DNA from: Mucilaginibacter_A sp964251965
Lineage (GTDB): Bacteria > Bacteroidota > Bacteroidia > Sphingobacteriales > Sphingobacteriaceae
Length of the DNA stretch: 64,000 bases
Assembly (NCBI GenBank): GCA_964251965.1
Contig: CAXULQ010000009.1
Location: 124,001-188,000, forward strand
Direction: 5' to 3'
The stretch's first letter is position 1. The number at the start of each line of letters is the position of its first letter. The notes beneath the pieces are model-generated. The model ran no database searches and had not been told where the DNA came from. It was given only the letters and a program-made list of their open reading frames with translations. The position numbers and the translations under genes were made by a program. Below, piece after piece: positions 1-9,507 of this stretch.

Positions 1-3000
1 GCAGGTCTTCTACCCCTTTCAATTTTTGCCCAGCAAATGAACAAGAGAGAGAAGTATGATGTCTCAAAAGATAAAGTATTATACACTGTCGGTTATGCTC
101 ACCTCGACACACAATGGAACTGGGACTATCCTACCGTGATAAATGAATATATTAAAAATACAATGCAGGATAATTTTAAACTGCTTGACAAATATCCTGA
201 CTATGTGTTCAACTTCACAGGTTCTCGTCGTTACAATTTTATGAAAGAATATTACCCGGAAGCGTATAAAAAATTAACTAATTATATTCAACAGGGCCGT
301 TGGTTTATTTCCGGTTCTTCGGTGGATGAAGCAGAAGTGAACATCTCCTCTTCAGAGTCAGTCCTTAGGCAGGTTTTATACGGAAATCTTTTTTTTAAGA
401 GAGAGTTTAACAAGCCAAGCCGCGATTATATGCTTCCTGATTGTTTTGGATTCGTGGCCACGCTGCCTTCAGTGCTAAGCCATGCCGGTTTAATTGGCTT
501 CTCTACTCAAAAACTTACGTGGGGTTCCGCCAATGGTATTCCGTTTAATGTGGGTATCTGGGAAGGCCCGGATGGCAAAGGCCTAACTTCAGCCCTAAAT
601 GGAACTGGATATGGCAGCCATATTGTTGAAAGACTTGACAAAGACAAGGAGTGGTCGGCCAGGATGGAAAGCAACGTAAAAAAATATAATGTCCCGGTTG
701 ACTTCCGCTATTATGGCACTGGTGATGTTGGCGGAGCGCCACAGGAAAAAGATGTTCAAAACGCCATGGGTAGTATCAAGCAGACTGATAATAACTTCAA
801 AGTTGTTTTAACATCCTCAGATCAGATTTTCAAAGATATTAATGCCACCCCTTCACTTCGTGCCAAACTGCCCACTTACTCTGGAGATCTGTTACTAACA
901 GAGCATAGTTCAGGTTCAATGACTTCGGAGTCGTATATGAAGCGGGCAAATCGTAAAAATGAACTGCTGGCTAAATCGGCTGAAGAACTTGCGTCTGCTG
1001 CCAGTTGGCTTGGTGGCGCTTCTTACCCTACGAACAAACTCAACAAGTCGTGGGACCTTGTTTTGGGTAGCCAAATGCACGATATGCTTCCCGGAACGGC
1101 TTTTCCTAAAGCATATGTATATGCCTGGAATGATGAATTTATTGCTATGAATGGTTTTTCTGAAGTGATAAAAAATTCAGTAAGTGCTATCGCACACCAG
1201 TTAAATACGCAGGTTCAGGGTAGGGCAGTGGTGGTATTTAATCCGGTTGCCATAGATCGGCAAGATATTGTTACAACAGAACTAACGTATGCAAAACTAC
1301 CTGTTAATGTAAAAGTGGTTGATAAAAATGGTAATACTATTCCATCACAAATAACTGCTGCCAATGGCAATAAACTTACTCTAATCTTTTTAGCTAAACT
1401 TCCTTCTTCAGGATTAGGGGTATATGATGTTTTTGAAATAAAAGAAAAGGAAGCAACATCAGCAGCTTTACATGCCACGGACCAATCCCTGGAAAATGAC
1501 TTCTTTAAAGTTAAGGTAGATGCTAATGGCGATATTGCAAGTATCTACGATAAAACAGCCCTAAAAGAAGTGCTGTCGAAACCTGCTTCGCTCCAGTTTC
1601 TAAAAGAAAATCCTGCTAATTGGCCTGCGTGGAATATGGACTGGAAAGACCGAAAAAACCCGCCTATTGATTTCCTTAATAAAAATGTAACTGTTAAAAT
1701 TGTAGAACAAGGGCCTGTGCGTGTGGCGCTTGAAGTAACAAAGAAAGGATTGAACTCAGAAATAACACAAATTATCAGCTTATCTGCAGGAGAAGCCGGT
1801 AAAAGAATTGAAGTAAAAAATACGATTGACTGGCAGTCGAAGGGGGTTAGCCTGAAAGCTGCTTTCCCCACTACGGTCAGCAATGAATTTGCAACGTATG
1901 GAACCTCTACCGCAGCTATTCCGCGTACTACCAATAACGAAGTAAAATATGAAGTGCCAGGCCGTCAGTGGTTTGATATAACCGACCGCTCCAATAGTTA
2001 TGGCGTTTCCATTCTCGAAGATTGCAAATATGGTTCGGATAAACCCGACAATAGCACACTTCGTCTTACGCTGATGTATACGCCCAAGGCAAACTCTTAT
2101 GTTTATCAGGGCACACAAGACTGGGGCATTCATGATTTTAAATATGCTATTTATCCGCACGATGGCGATTGGGCGTATGCAAAGTCTCCATGGCAAGGAA
2201 GCTTTGTGAACAATCCGCTCATTGGCTTCGAAGCTTCTAAACACGATGGTTCTTTAGGTAAAGAAATTTCATTAGTCAAGTTAAACACCAGTCAGGTGGA
2301 TATTATGGCTTTCAAAAAGGCCGAAGAAAGTAATTACTACATTGTACGTTTTAACGAATTGTATGGAAAAAATGCGGCGGCTGTGTCAGTAAGTTTCCCA
2401 GGAAAAATTATTGATGCTTATGAAGTGAACGGACAGGAAGAAAAAATCGGTAATGCTAATTTTACCAACGGGAACCTCAACTTCGACATGACAAAATTCT
2501 TGATTAGAAGTTTCGCTGTCAAATTCGAAAATGCAGCCAGGCCAATGTCAAAACCCAGACAACAAGTGATGGTAATTCCTTTGAACGAAGATGCAGTAAG
2601 TTTCGACGCTAACAGAGCAGACGGAAGCCTGGATAGCGGCCGTACCCTTCCTGCCGAATTCCTTCCTGCCGAAATAACCAGCGAGGACATTAACTTTAAA
2701 ATTGGGAATACGGCTGACGGAGCAAAAAATGTGGTTGCTGCCACTGGTCAGAAAATTAACCTGCCGGCTGGCAATTTCAATAAACTTTACATTCTTGCAG
2801 CAGCAACCGAAGATACAAAAGGAGATTTTAAGATCGGAACCCAAACGGTAAGCCTAAATGTGCAGCGTTGGACGGGTATAATCGGACAACACTATAACCG
2901 TAAACTTTATATGAACGATCAAAAGGTAGCCGAAATATCTCCGGCTTATGCCAAACGAGACAACATTGCCTGGTATGCCTCGCACCGGCATTCACCCAAT

Positions 3001-3846
3001 GCTAACGACGCTTACCAGTACAGCTATTTATACAAATATGAAATTGCCCTGCCAAAAGGCGTTAATTCCATCACGCTCCCTGATAACGAAAAGATTAAAA
3101 TATTTGCCATTACTGTAGCAAGCAAAAGCAATGAAGATGTAACACCACTGCAACCACTTTATGACGATTTTAAAGACAATAAACACATCACATTAAGAAC
3201 AAAGGAATACGTTACGGCAGATTTAAAGTCTTTGAAATCTGTTCAACGGCCGTTGTTTACCACTGATGAGGTTATGCCTGCTGATCCGCGGGCTGCTGCA
3301 AGGTTCAAATCTTATTTAAAGAGTTTGGGAATGGATACCGTTATTGTTAAAACACCTCCTTCAACAACAGATTATGCTGATATTAATTCGGGCAATAAAG
3401 TAAGCGCGGTTTATTATGCTACGGGCAAAGCTTCAGATGGCAGAGATTACCAGAATGTAAAGATGGATTTGTCAGCAATACTTAATTCAGGTTCTGCCAC
3501 TGCTGTTGATTCTCTTTGGTTCGATAATGGCGAAGGCCGGTATGTTATAGACTTGCAAAAGCCTGTTTCTATTGATAAAATCAATTTTTACCTTGACCAG
3601 TTCAGAAATCGCGGAAACCAGACATTTAGCATGTGGGCTTCGGAAAACAGTTCGGACTTTACGGGTGATCCAAAAACGAAAGGATTTCAGTATCTGGGTA
3701 TGCTTAATGCAGGCAGAAGGGCAGGCACAAGGGGCACGTCAGTACAGTTTCAAGATGCCCTTAAATGCCGTTACCTTATGTTTATAAACGATGGAAACTG
3801 GCACGGAAAGGACTTCATGAAACAGGTGGATATTTTTCCGAAATAA
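1..3846 (+). CDS. GH38 family alpha-mannosidase, 5' end outside window
   Basis: Exported glycoside hydrolase family 38 enzyme, expected to remove alpha-linked mannose from the non-reducing ends of glycans. The N-terminal catalytic domain shows HLDTQWNW (metal-binding His/Asp motif) and LPDCFGF, whose Asp (codon 439-441) fits the GH38 nucleophile. The first ATG is at 37, but the frame is open to base 1 and reads AGLLPLSIFAQQ before it, which looks like the end of a signal peptide. The true start therefore lies upstream and the CDS is partial. At about 1270 residues the protein is longer than a minimal GH38; the last 150 or so residues look like a discoidin-like carbohydrate-binding region (inference). 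It is the first visible gene of the mannan locus. Confidence 0.88.
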   Translation, partial: AGLLPLSIFAQQMNKREKYDVSKDKVLYTVGYAHLDTQWNWDYPTVINEYIKNTMQDNFKLLDKYPDYVFNFTGSRRYNFMKEYYPEAYKKLTNYIQQGRWFISGSSVDEAEVNISSSESVLRQVLYGNLFFKREFNKPSRDYMLPDCFGFVATLPSVLSHAGLIGFSTQKLTWGSANGIPFNVGIWEGPDGKGLTSALNGTGYGSHIVERLDKDKEWSARMESNVKKYNVPVDFRYYGTGDVGGAPQEKDVQNAMGSIKQTDNNFKVVLTSSDQIFKDINATPSLRAKLPTYSGDLLLTEHSSGSMTSESYMKRANRKNELLAKSAEELASAASWLGGASYPTNKLNKSWDLVLGSQMHDMLPGTAFPKAYVYAWNDEFIAMNGFSEVIKNSVSAIAHQLNTQVQGRAVVVFNPVAIDRQDIVTTELTYAKLPVNVKVVDKNGNTIPSQITAANGNKLTLIFLAKLPSSGLGVYDVFEIKEKEATSAALHATDQSLENDFFKVKVDANGDIASIYDKTALKEVLSKPASLQFLKENPANWPAWNMDWKDRKNPPIDFLNKNVTVKIVEQGPVRVALEVTKKGLNSEITQIISLSAGEAGKRIEVKNTIDWQSKGVSLKAAFPTTVSNEFATYGTSTAAIPRTTNNEVKYEVPGRQWFDITDRSNSYGVSILEDCKYGSDKPDNSTLRLTLMYTPKANSYVYQGTQDWGIHDFKYAIYPHDGDWAYAKSPWQGSFVNNPLIGFEASKHDGSLGKEISLVKLNTSQVDIMAFKKAEESNYYIVRFNELYGKNAAAVSVSFPGKIIDAYEVNGQEEKIGNANFTNGNLNFDMTKFLIRSFAVKFENAARPMSKPRQQVMVIPLNEDAVSFDANRADGSLDSGRTLPAEFLPAEITSEDINFKIGNTADGAKNVVAATGQKINLPAGNFNKLYILAAATEDTKGDFKIGTQTVSLNVQRWTGIIGQHYNRKLYMNDQKVAEISPAYAKRDNIAWYASHRHSPNANDAYQYSYLYKYEIALPKGVNSITLPDNEKIKIFAITVASKSNEDVTPLQPLYDDFKDNKHITLRTKEYVTADLKSLKSVQRPLFTTDEVMPADPRAAARFKSYLKSLGMDTVIVKTPPSTTDYADINSGNKVSAVYYATGKASDGRDYQNVKMDLSAILNSGSATAVDSLWFDNGEGRYVIDLQKPVSIDKINFYLDQFRNRGNQTFSMWASENSSDFTGDPKTKGFQYLGMLNAGRRAGTRGTSVQFQDALKCRYLMFINDGNWHGKDFMKQVDIFPK

Positions 3847-3914
3847 ACCGGCAAGCCATGCGGCAACAAAAAACAAACTATTTTTTTTGAACAGCAGGTA
3901 GAACAGGATAAGAG

Positions 3915-3946
3915 GCTGTCTTAAAAATTAAGGCAGCTTTCTTTAT
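3915..3946 (+). terminator. Terminator after the GH38 gene
   Basis: An 8-bp stem (3915-3922 with 3930-3937, one G-T pair) with a 7-base loop is followed by a T-rich run. It lies about 70 bp after the GH38 stop and fits an intrinsic terminator. Confidence 0.55.
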
Positions 3947-4013
3947 TTCCTCATTCCCGCTCATAAATCTTCCTGGTTCCTTAGCAAGCACCGTTTAATC
4001 ACGAAAATTTATA

Positions 4014-4108
4014 ATGCTTCTTTTATGCCTGTAAATTTTGTTTTTAGATGCTGTTTCAGGTACAAAAAGCACAACAGGTTAACGGTTTTTATGTGGTAAA
4101 AGAAGTAT
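4014..4108. repeat. Intergenic inverted-repeat element, copy 1
   Basis: The ends are ATGCTTCTTTTA on the left and TAAAAGAAGTAT on the right (one transition), 95 bp apart. AT-rich outer arms continue the palindrome for about 20 bp on each side. It lies between the GH38 gene and the GNAT gene and ends 25 bp before the latter's ATG. Confidence 0.8.
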
Positions 4109-4133
4109 AGAAAATATATTGGATAAATTTAAA

Positions 4134-4562
4134 ATGACTGTGGTAAAAATTAAAACAGCTGTTACAGATGTTGATATAGCTTCCTGTTGGGAAACTATGC
4201 ACCTTTTACGCCCTATGCTGAAGGAAGACGAGTTTGTTGCAACAATCAAACAAATGCAAAACGAAGGGTACAAACTGATTTACACAGAGGAAGATAAAAG
4301 AGTTGTATCGGTAGCGGGATATCGCATTTTTTCGGTTCTTTATTGTGGCAAAATGTTGTACATAGATGACCTCTCCACATTAAACACCTTTCAGGGAAAA
4401 GGCTACGCTTCTGTTTTACTTAATTATTTGTACGGAATCGCTGAAAAAGAAAATTGTAAAACTGTACAATTAGACAGTGGCTACATCAGGACAACAGCAC
4501 ACAAACTTTACTTTAAAGAAGGCTTTATCATCAGTGCTTTCCACTTTAACAAACAGTTATGA
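4134..4562 (+). CDS. GNAT family N-acetyltransferase
   Basis: Cytoplasmic GCN5-related acetyltransferase of 142 residues; the substrate cannot be told from sequence. The acetyl-CoA-binding signature reads LSTLNTFQGKGYASVLLNYL (Q/R-x-x-G-x-G/A type), followed by a C-terminal YFKEGF typical of the fold. The ATG at 4134 is preferred over an in-frame TTG at 4119, which adds only five residues and lies in the arm of the upstream repeat element. The stop overlaps the start of the DoxX gene by 4 bp (ATGA), so the two are probably translationally coupled. Neither gene has an evident role in mannan use; they look like passengers in the locus. Confidence 0.8.
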   Translation: MTVVKIKTAVTDVDIASCWETMHLLRPMLKEDEFVATIKQMQNEGYKLIYTEEDKRVVSVAGYRIFSVLYCGKMLYIDDLSTLNTFQGKGYASVLLNYLYGIAEKENCKTVQLDSGYIRTTAHKLYFKEGFIISAFHFNKQL

Positions 4563-4978
4563 AATTATCAGCAGAAACGAAAACAGTTGAATGGTTTTTA
4601 CGCATTTCTTTAAGCTTAGGTTTTTTATCAGCAGTTGCAGACCGTTTTGGGTTGTGGCCAAAAGCAGTTTCTGCCTGGGGAAATTGGCGCAATTTTGTAA
4701 GCTATACAAAAAGTTTATTAAGCTTTGCACCAGATAATTTGGTATCGGTTTTTGCATTTGCTGCAACCGGTTTAGAATTTGTTTTAGGGGTTTTGCTGCT
4801 TACCACTTTCAAGACAAACTGGGTAGCTAAAGGAAGCGGTGTCTTGCTTTTATTGTTCGCATTTTCAATGACGTTTTCTAAAAGCATAAAAGCACCGTTA
4901 GACTATTCGGTGTTTACTGCTGCTGCGGCTGCTTTTGCGTTAAGTATTATTGTTGGTTTAAAAACTAAGAGTGAGTAA
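4559..4978 (+). CDS. DoxX-like integral membrane protein
   Basis: Small membrane protein of 139 residues with about four hydrophobic segments, matching the general DoxX/DoxD-like pattern. An N-terminal helix follows KTVEWFLRI, and a Gly-rich helix around GLEFVLGVLLL is typical of the family. Members are linked to quinone or redox functions in some bacteria, but the role here is unknown. It overlaps the acetyltransferase gene by 4 bp and ends convergently with the GH92 gene, with one copy of the inverted-repeat element between them. Confidence 0.7.
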   Translation: MKLSAETKTVEWFLRISLSLGFLSAVADRFGLWPKAVSAWGNWRNFVSYTKSLLSFAPDNLVSVFAFAATGLEFVLGVLLLTTFKTNWVAKGSGVLLLLFAFSMTFSKSIKAPLDYSVFTAAAAAFALSIIVGLKTKSE

Positions 4979-5030
4979 AACTTTGCCCTTAGTTTTAAAG
5001 CCTGTTTACATTTCCACCATAATGTTTTGT

Positions 5031-5123
5031 ATGCTTCTTTTATCGCCTAAAAGTTAAAAGGTTTCTATAATTTTTGTATCGTTTAGGACAAAAAAACAAA
5101 AAATACCGGCATAAAAGAAGCAT
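5031..5123. repeat. Intergenic inverted-repeat element, copy 2
   Basis: Ends ATGCTTCTTTTAT and ATAAAAGAAGCAT are perfect inverted repeats 93 bp apart. Outer arms GCCTGTTTA (left) and TAAATTTAAAC (right) extend the symmetry. It sits between the convergent DoxX-like and GH92 genes, where it could serve as a shared transcript end. Confidence 0.82.
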
Positions 5124-5177
5124 CGTTAATCTTTCTAATATAAATTTAAACAAAAGCTATATTTTTGAGGAAGATGC

Positions 5178-7304
5178 CTATTTGGTGGCTATCACTAACT
5201 GTTTGCCTTTTTTCAAATCATTTTCAGATATAAAATAATCATCAATCTTTCGATCATCATAAGTGATGCTGCTGATTGCTTTTGATGAATTTTTCTTAAC
5301 AATCGTAAAGTTTTTGTTGTTGGCTAATCTGATGTCAACCCTGTTAAAAAGCGGTACAGAAATTATATATTTTGGGTCTGCCGGAGAAAACGGATAAAAG
5401 CCCATGGCATTAAATACATACCACGACGACATTTCACCCGCATCGTCCATCCCGGCATAGGCCAGCTTATCTTTACCCATATCATAGAAATGGTTCATGA
5501 TGCTGTCCAGTAATACCTGAGACTTCTCTGGTTTGCCAACAAAATAGTACAGGAACGGGTAACTGTGGTCCGGTTGGTTTCCCTGGCAATATTGCCCGAT
5601 AAAACCGGATATGTTATCAGCCTCATATCCCTTCCACGGAATGGTGAAGAGAGAATCCAGTTTTTTCTCGAAATTATTTTTGCCCTTGTATAACCCGATC
5701 AGCCCTTTTACATCATGCGGAACGAAAAAAGAAGATTGCCATGCAGTAGCTTCGCGGTACATATATTCATAATACGGATAATCCGGTTTAAAATTCTTTA
5801 CCCAGTCCCCGTTAGCTAATCGCCCCCGCATAAATCCTGTTGAGGGATCAAATACATTTTGATAATTACCCGTCCTTTTCATCAGCATCCTGTAATTACT
5901 TGTATCTTTTAATTCTTTAGCCAACAAAGCCACTGCATAATCATCATAAGCGTATTCTAATGTTTTTGTAACTGCGGCCTTGGTTACTGTTTTAGTAACC
6001 GGATTTGTAACCTCAGGCTCTGATATATAGCCTTTTGTGTTATATTCATCTACATATTTCCGTGTTCCTTCAACCGTTGCATTTTTCAGCATCAAATTAT
6101 AGGCACCTTTTATGTCGTAATCTCTTAAACCTCTTAAATATGACCCGGTAATAAATACGGATGCATGATCGCCATGAAAAAAAGTAGGCATAAACCCTGC
6201 TACTTTACCTTTATCGATCAATGAACTGATTACGTCATTGGTTACTTTAGGTGATAATAGCCCTAATAAAATCAGTTTATTGCGGTAATCATCCCATAAA
6301 GACGGATCAGTATAATAATTAAACCCTTTGTTTACAACTTTACCACTTTGATCTGTAAATTCTCCGTTTATATCACTGCGTAAAGCGGGCCAGAGAAATG
6401 AACGGTATAAACAAGAATAAAATAACCCTTTTTGCCGTTCTGTGCCGCCTGTTACCTTAATTTTCGATAATAGCTCGTTCCATGCTTCTGCCGCCTCATT
6501 TCTTACTTTCACAAAGCTTTTGCCCAGCATTTCCTTTTCTAAATTTTCTTTTGCATTTTTTGTGCTTACATACGAAAACCCGATCTGGATTTCGAGGGGA
6601 TTAGCCGAATCAGCAAAATTAACAACCGGTACTATTTTCGTATCTTTTTTCAGCGAATCAATCCTTTTTATTTTGTGGTTGGCAACCGCATAGAAATACA
6701 TTTTTTCGCCGGTTTGCTGAAACCCTGTAAAAACATGTTCACCTTCCTGCCTGATGTCCCAGCTTTTAACTCTTTCGTTAGACATAGCAAGGTCTGCAAT
6801 CAGTTTTTTACTTTGCCCGGGCTTAAAAGTATATTTATGGAAGGCACAGCGTAATGTTGATGTTAATTCTGCATTTACATTGTACCGATCTAAAAAAACC
6901 CTGTAATAACCAGGATGGGCAGATTCGTTTTTGTGGCTGAAGGCAGATTTATAATCATCTGCGGTGATGGTACCGGCAGCAGGCATTAACGGGATATTGC
7001 ATAAATTCCAATGCCCTTTACTGGTATGGGTAAAACCGTAGATCACCGTATCTTCATACTGATAGCCGGAACCACTGTGGAACTTTGTAACCGGGCTTAA
7101 TTGTACCATTGCATTAGGAAGGGACGACCCCGGAAATACCTCTGCGCCCCAGGTTCTATGTGTCGGTACAAATCCCAGGTCTGCCGGATCCCATAAAGTA
7201 GCCGTGCCCAACAAAGGGTTTACATAATCGACTACAGGTTTTTGGGCATTAGAACAAGTAGTTGCTATCAGGAACACAACTGTGAAAAGAAAAATTTTCT
7301 TCAT
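5178..7304 (-). CDS. GH92 family alpha-mannosidase
   Basis: Secreted or periplasmic calcium-dependent exo-alpha-mannosidase of 708 residues, near the usual GH92 size. The N-terminal MKKIFLFTVVFLIATTCSNA is a signal peptide, with a Cys that could be a lipobox. The mature start DYVNPLLGT is the family's typical opening. HTSKGHWN, the long helical barrel with DPSTGFMRGR, and AGMDDAGEMSSWYVFNAMGF are the conserved GH92 blocks. Linkage preference (alpha-1,2, 1,3 or 1,4) cannot be fixed from sequence. It is transcribed away from the GH76 gene across a 374-bp gap that carries repeat element copy 3. Confidence 0.92.
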   Translation of the reverse strand: MKKIFLFTVVFLIATTCSNAQKPVVDYVNPLLGTATLWDPADLGFVPTHRTWGAEVFPGSSLPNAMVQLSPVTKFHSGSGYQYEDTVIYGFTHTSKGHWNLCNIPLMPAAGTITADDYKSAFSHKNESAHPGYYRVFLDRYNVNAELTSTLRCAFHKYTFKPGQSKKLIADLAMSNERVKSWDIRQEGEHVFTGFQQTGEKMYFYAVANHKIKRIDSLKKDTKIVPVVNFADSANPLEIQIGFSYVSTKNAKENLEKEMLGKSFVKVRNEAAEAWNELLSKIKVTGGTERQKGLFYSCLYRSFLWPALRSDINGEFTDQSGKVVNKGFNYYTDPSLWDDYRNKLILLGLLSPKVTNDVISSLIDKGKVAGFMPTFFHGDHASVFITGSYLRGLRDYDIKGAYNLMLKNATVEGTRKYVDEYNTKGYISEPEVTNPVTKTVTKAAVTKTLEYAYDDYAVALLAKELKDTSNYRMLMKRTGNYQNVFDPSTGFMRGRLANGDWVKNFKPDYPYYEYMYREATAWQSSFFVPHDVKGLIGLYKGKNNFEKKLDSLFTIPWKGYEADNISGFIGQYCQGNQPDHSYPFLYYFVGKPEKSQVLLDSIMNHFYDMGKDKLAYAGMDDAGEMSSWYVFNAMGFYPFSPADPKYIISVPLFNRVDIRLANNKNFTIVKKNSSKAISSITYDDRKIDDYFISENDLKKGKQLVIATK

Positions 7305-7330
7305 CTTATTTAAATTAAAAGATTGCTTAT

Positions 7331-7365
7331 CAAAAGTAATTGGTTGCCTTTTTCAGCGGTTCAAA
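7331..7365 (-). promoter_or_regulatory. Possible promoter of the GH92 gene
   Basis: On the minus strand, TACTTTTG (7331-7338) matches the Bacteroidota -7 consensus TAnnTTTG. A TTTG lies upstream (7362-7365) with a 23-bp spacer, longer than the usual 19-21 bp. The start codon follows about 27 bp downstream. Confidence 0.35.
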
Positions 7366-7526
7366 CTGTAGATATAATACAAAGAACCTTAACTAATTCT
7401 CTTGCTAACTGTCAAATCATACCTATTTCTTGACCTAAAGTACATTTATGCTATTTCATGTCTGGAACAACTCTAAATAATCTAATTTCGAGACTTTACA
7501 TCATGTTAATTTTGTTAGACTTTTTA

Positions 7527-7619
7527 ATGCTTCTTTTATCCCTATAAAATTTGCTTTTGTGATTGACGCAAGTTGAAAAAAGCTTAGAACTTTAAGATTT
7601 TACCTGATAAAAGAAGCAT
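7527..7619. repeat. Intergenic inverted-repeat element, copy 3
   Basis: Ends ATGCTTCTTTTATC and GATAAAAGAAGCAT are perfect inverted repeats 93 bp apart, in the divergent gap between the GH92 and GH76 genes (7305-7678). Apart from this element and the possible GH92 promoter I see nothing else in that gap. Confidence 0.82.
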
Positions 7620-7678
7620 AGAAAATAAACCGGACAAAATTTAAACTACCTTAAATAATTATAATTGTCGAACTAAAT

Positions 7679-9178
7679 ATGAACACATTTAATTTGCGGA
7701 TCGTCATACTGCTATTTTTCTTTTCAAACATATCCTATGCCTTTGCCCAAACATCCGGCATAACTTCCGGGGCAATTTATACATTGAAATCAAATGCAAA
7801 TAATAAGTTATTAGAAGTAAAAAACTCTTCAATGGACAATGGTGCAAATGTTGATTACTGGACAGACACCAAATCTGATGCCCAAAGATGGAAAGTTACT
7901 TTAGTTAAAAAAGGTATTTATACTTTAACCAACGTGGCAAGCGGAAAACTGCTGCACATAGCCGGAACACCAACAGATACTACAAAGGTAGACCAACATG
8001 ATAACACCAACAGCAATGATGTGAGATGGAATATTAAAAAAGCTGCGAACGGATATTATTTAAAACCGGCGGGTAACCAAAGTTTTTCAATTAAATCATC
8101 GGCTGATATTGCAGATGGTACGAATGTTGGTTTAAGCCGTTTTTCTACCGAAAATGCACAACAATGGCTATTTCAAAAAGAGGCACTACAAGACGCTGCA
8201 CCTACTGCTGCAACTGCCGATAAAGTATTTGAGGCATGGTACACACAATATAATGTAGAAACCGGCAAAGGCTTTTGGGACAGGGCAGAGATGATGGAAA
8301 TTTTGTTGGATGCATATGAAGTTACCAAAGATGTTAAATACATCAACAGGTTTAAAACTATGTACGACATTTTTATTGTAGATAACAAAGCCGATTGGAT
8401 GTATAACAACTACAACGACGATATTACCTGGGCAGTGCTTTTTTGTGTGCGTGGATACCTGCTTACCGGCAATAAAGCTTATCTGGAGAAAGGCAAAGAG
8501 CAATTTGATAAAATGTATGCCCGTGCAGCTACTGATACTTACGGAGGCGGGTTAAACTGGTACGAAACAAAAACATCTAAAAACGCCTGCATAAACGGGC
8601 CTGCTATGGTAGCTTGCTGTTATTTGGCCCAGGCTACCGGCGATAATACTTATTACGATAAAGCGGTTGCCTTATATACATGGTCTAAAATTTATTTGTT
8701 AAATACTGCTACCGGTAAGGTAAATGACAATGTTGATATTGATAAAAAAACAGGAAATCCTAAAATCTCAACCTGGAGTTCAACATACAACCAGGGAACC
8801 TATTTAGGTGCTGCAGTGATGCTATACAAGTACACTAAAAAGGATAGCTATTTGGCAGAAGCGGTAAAAATCGCCCAATATACCCGGGATAATATGTTCA
8901 ACAATGGGGTAATCAACAATGAAGACGGAGGTAACGATTTGCCGGGATTTAAAGGGATTTTTGCACGTTATGCACGTAAATACACTACAGAAGGTAACAA
9001 AACCGATTTAGTTAAATGGCTTCGTTTAAATGCTAAGGTAGCTTACAACAACCGGAATTCGCAAGATATTATACAAACCAAATGGGGAGCCAAAACAACC
9101 GAGATAAAGCCTAAGTCAAGTTTTGGGGCTTCCAGTGCTGTATCATTATTAGTAAATTCTTTCTCACTTAAAGATTAA
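7679..9178 (+). CDS. GH76 endo-alpha-1,6-mannanase with N-terminal ricin-type lectin domain
   Basis: Exported enzyme of 499 residues predicted to cut internal alpha-1,6-mannosidic bonds of a mannan backbone. An N-terminal signal peptide ends near SYAFAQ. Residues of about 27-170 form a ricin B/CBM13-like domain with repeated QRW/QQW motifs, suggesting carbohydrate binding. The rest is an (alpha/alpha)6-barrel GH76 domain with the diagnostic paired aspartates in YNDDITW (Asp247-Asp248). The lectin-GH76 fusion would help anchor the enzyme on mannan (inference). It is flanked by inverted-repeat elements on both sides and ends convergently with the HTCS gene. Confidence 0.9.
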   Translation: MNTFNLRIVILLFFFSNISYAFAQTSGITSGAIYTLKSNANNKLLEVKNSSMDNGANVDYWTDTKSDAQRWKVTLVKKGIYTLTNVASGKLLHIAGTPTDTTKVDQHDNTNSNDVRWNIKKAANGYYLKPAGNQSFSIKSSADIADGTNVGLSRFSTENAQQWLFQKEALQDAAPTAATADKVFEAWYTQYNVETGKGFWDRAEMMEILLDAYEVTKDVKYINRFKTMYDIFIVDNKADWMYNNYNDDITWAVLFCVRGYLLTGNKAYLEKGKEQFDKMYARAATDTYGGGLNWYETKTSKNACINGPAMVACCYLAQATGDNTYYDKAVALYTWSKIYLLNTATGKVNDNVDIDKKTGNPKISTWSSTYNQGTYLGAAVMLYKYTKKDSYLAEAVKIAQYTRDNMFNNGVINNEDGGNDLPGFKGIFARYARKYTTEGNKTDLVKWLRLNAKVAYNNRNSQDIIQTKWGAKTTEIKPKSSFGASSAVSLLVNSFSLKD

Positions 9179-9268
9179 AAGTTTTAGGAGGGAATGTTCA
9201 ATTTTATTTGCCTCAATAAATTTTTATCTTTTGTAGAACCTTTTCAAATCTTACTTAAAATTTTTCTT

Positions 9269-9360
9269 ATGCTTTTTTTATGCCATAAAAATTATGTTTT
9301 TGAAATAACTTCTACCGAAGGCGTTTATAGACAATGATTTTTTACTCTTAAAAGAAGCAT
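9269..9360. repeat. Intergenic inverted-repeat element, copy 4
   Basis: The left end ATGCTTTTTTTA differs by one C-to-T from the right end's complement (TAAAAGAAGCAT); the span is 92 bp. It lies in the 329-bp convergent gap between the GH76 and HTCS genes (9179-9507), where nothing else was recognised. Confidence 0.75.
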
Positions 9361-9507
9361 TAAACTTTTGTTAATGTAAATCGAAGTATGCTTTTAAGTT
9401 AAATCATTAATTCAAACGTCCTTAACTTTATAAGCACTCCGGTGAGAGTTTGATTTTGAATTAGATAATCGTAGTAAATGCCGGACAAACCAAAATATAA
9501 TAATCGT

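Noticed and set aside
7679..9178. Ricin-type domain as part of a toxin
   Set aside because: It is fused to a clear GH76 domain with the catalytic Asp pair, so it is a carbohydrate-binding module.
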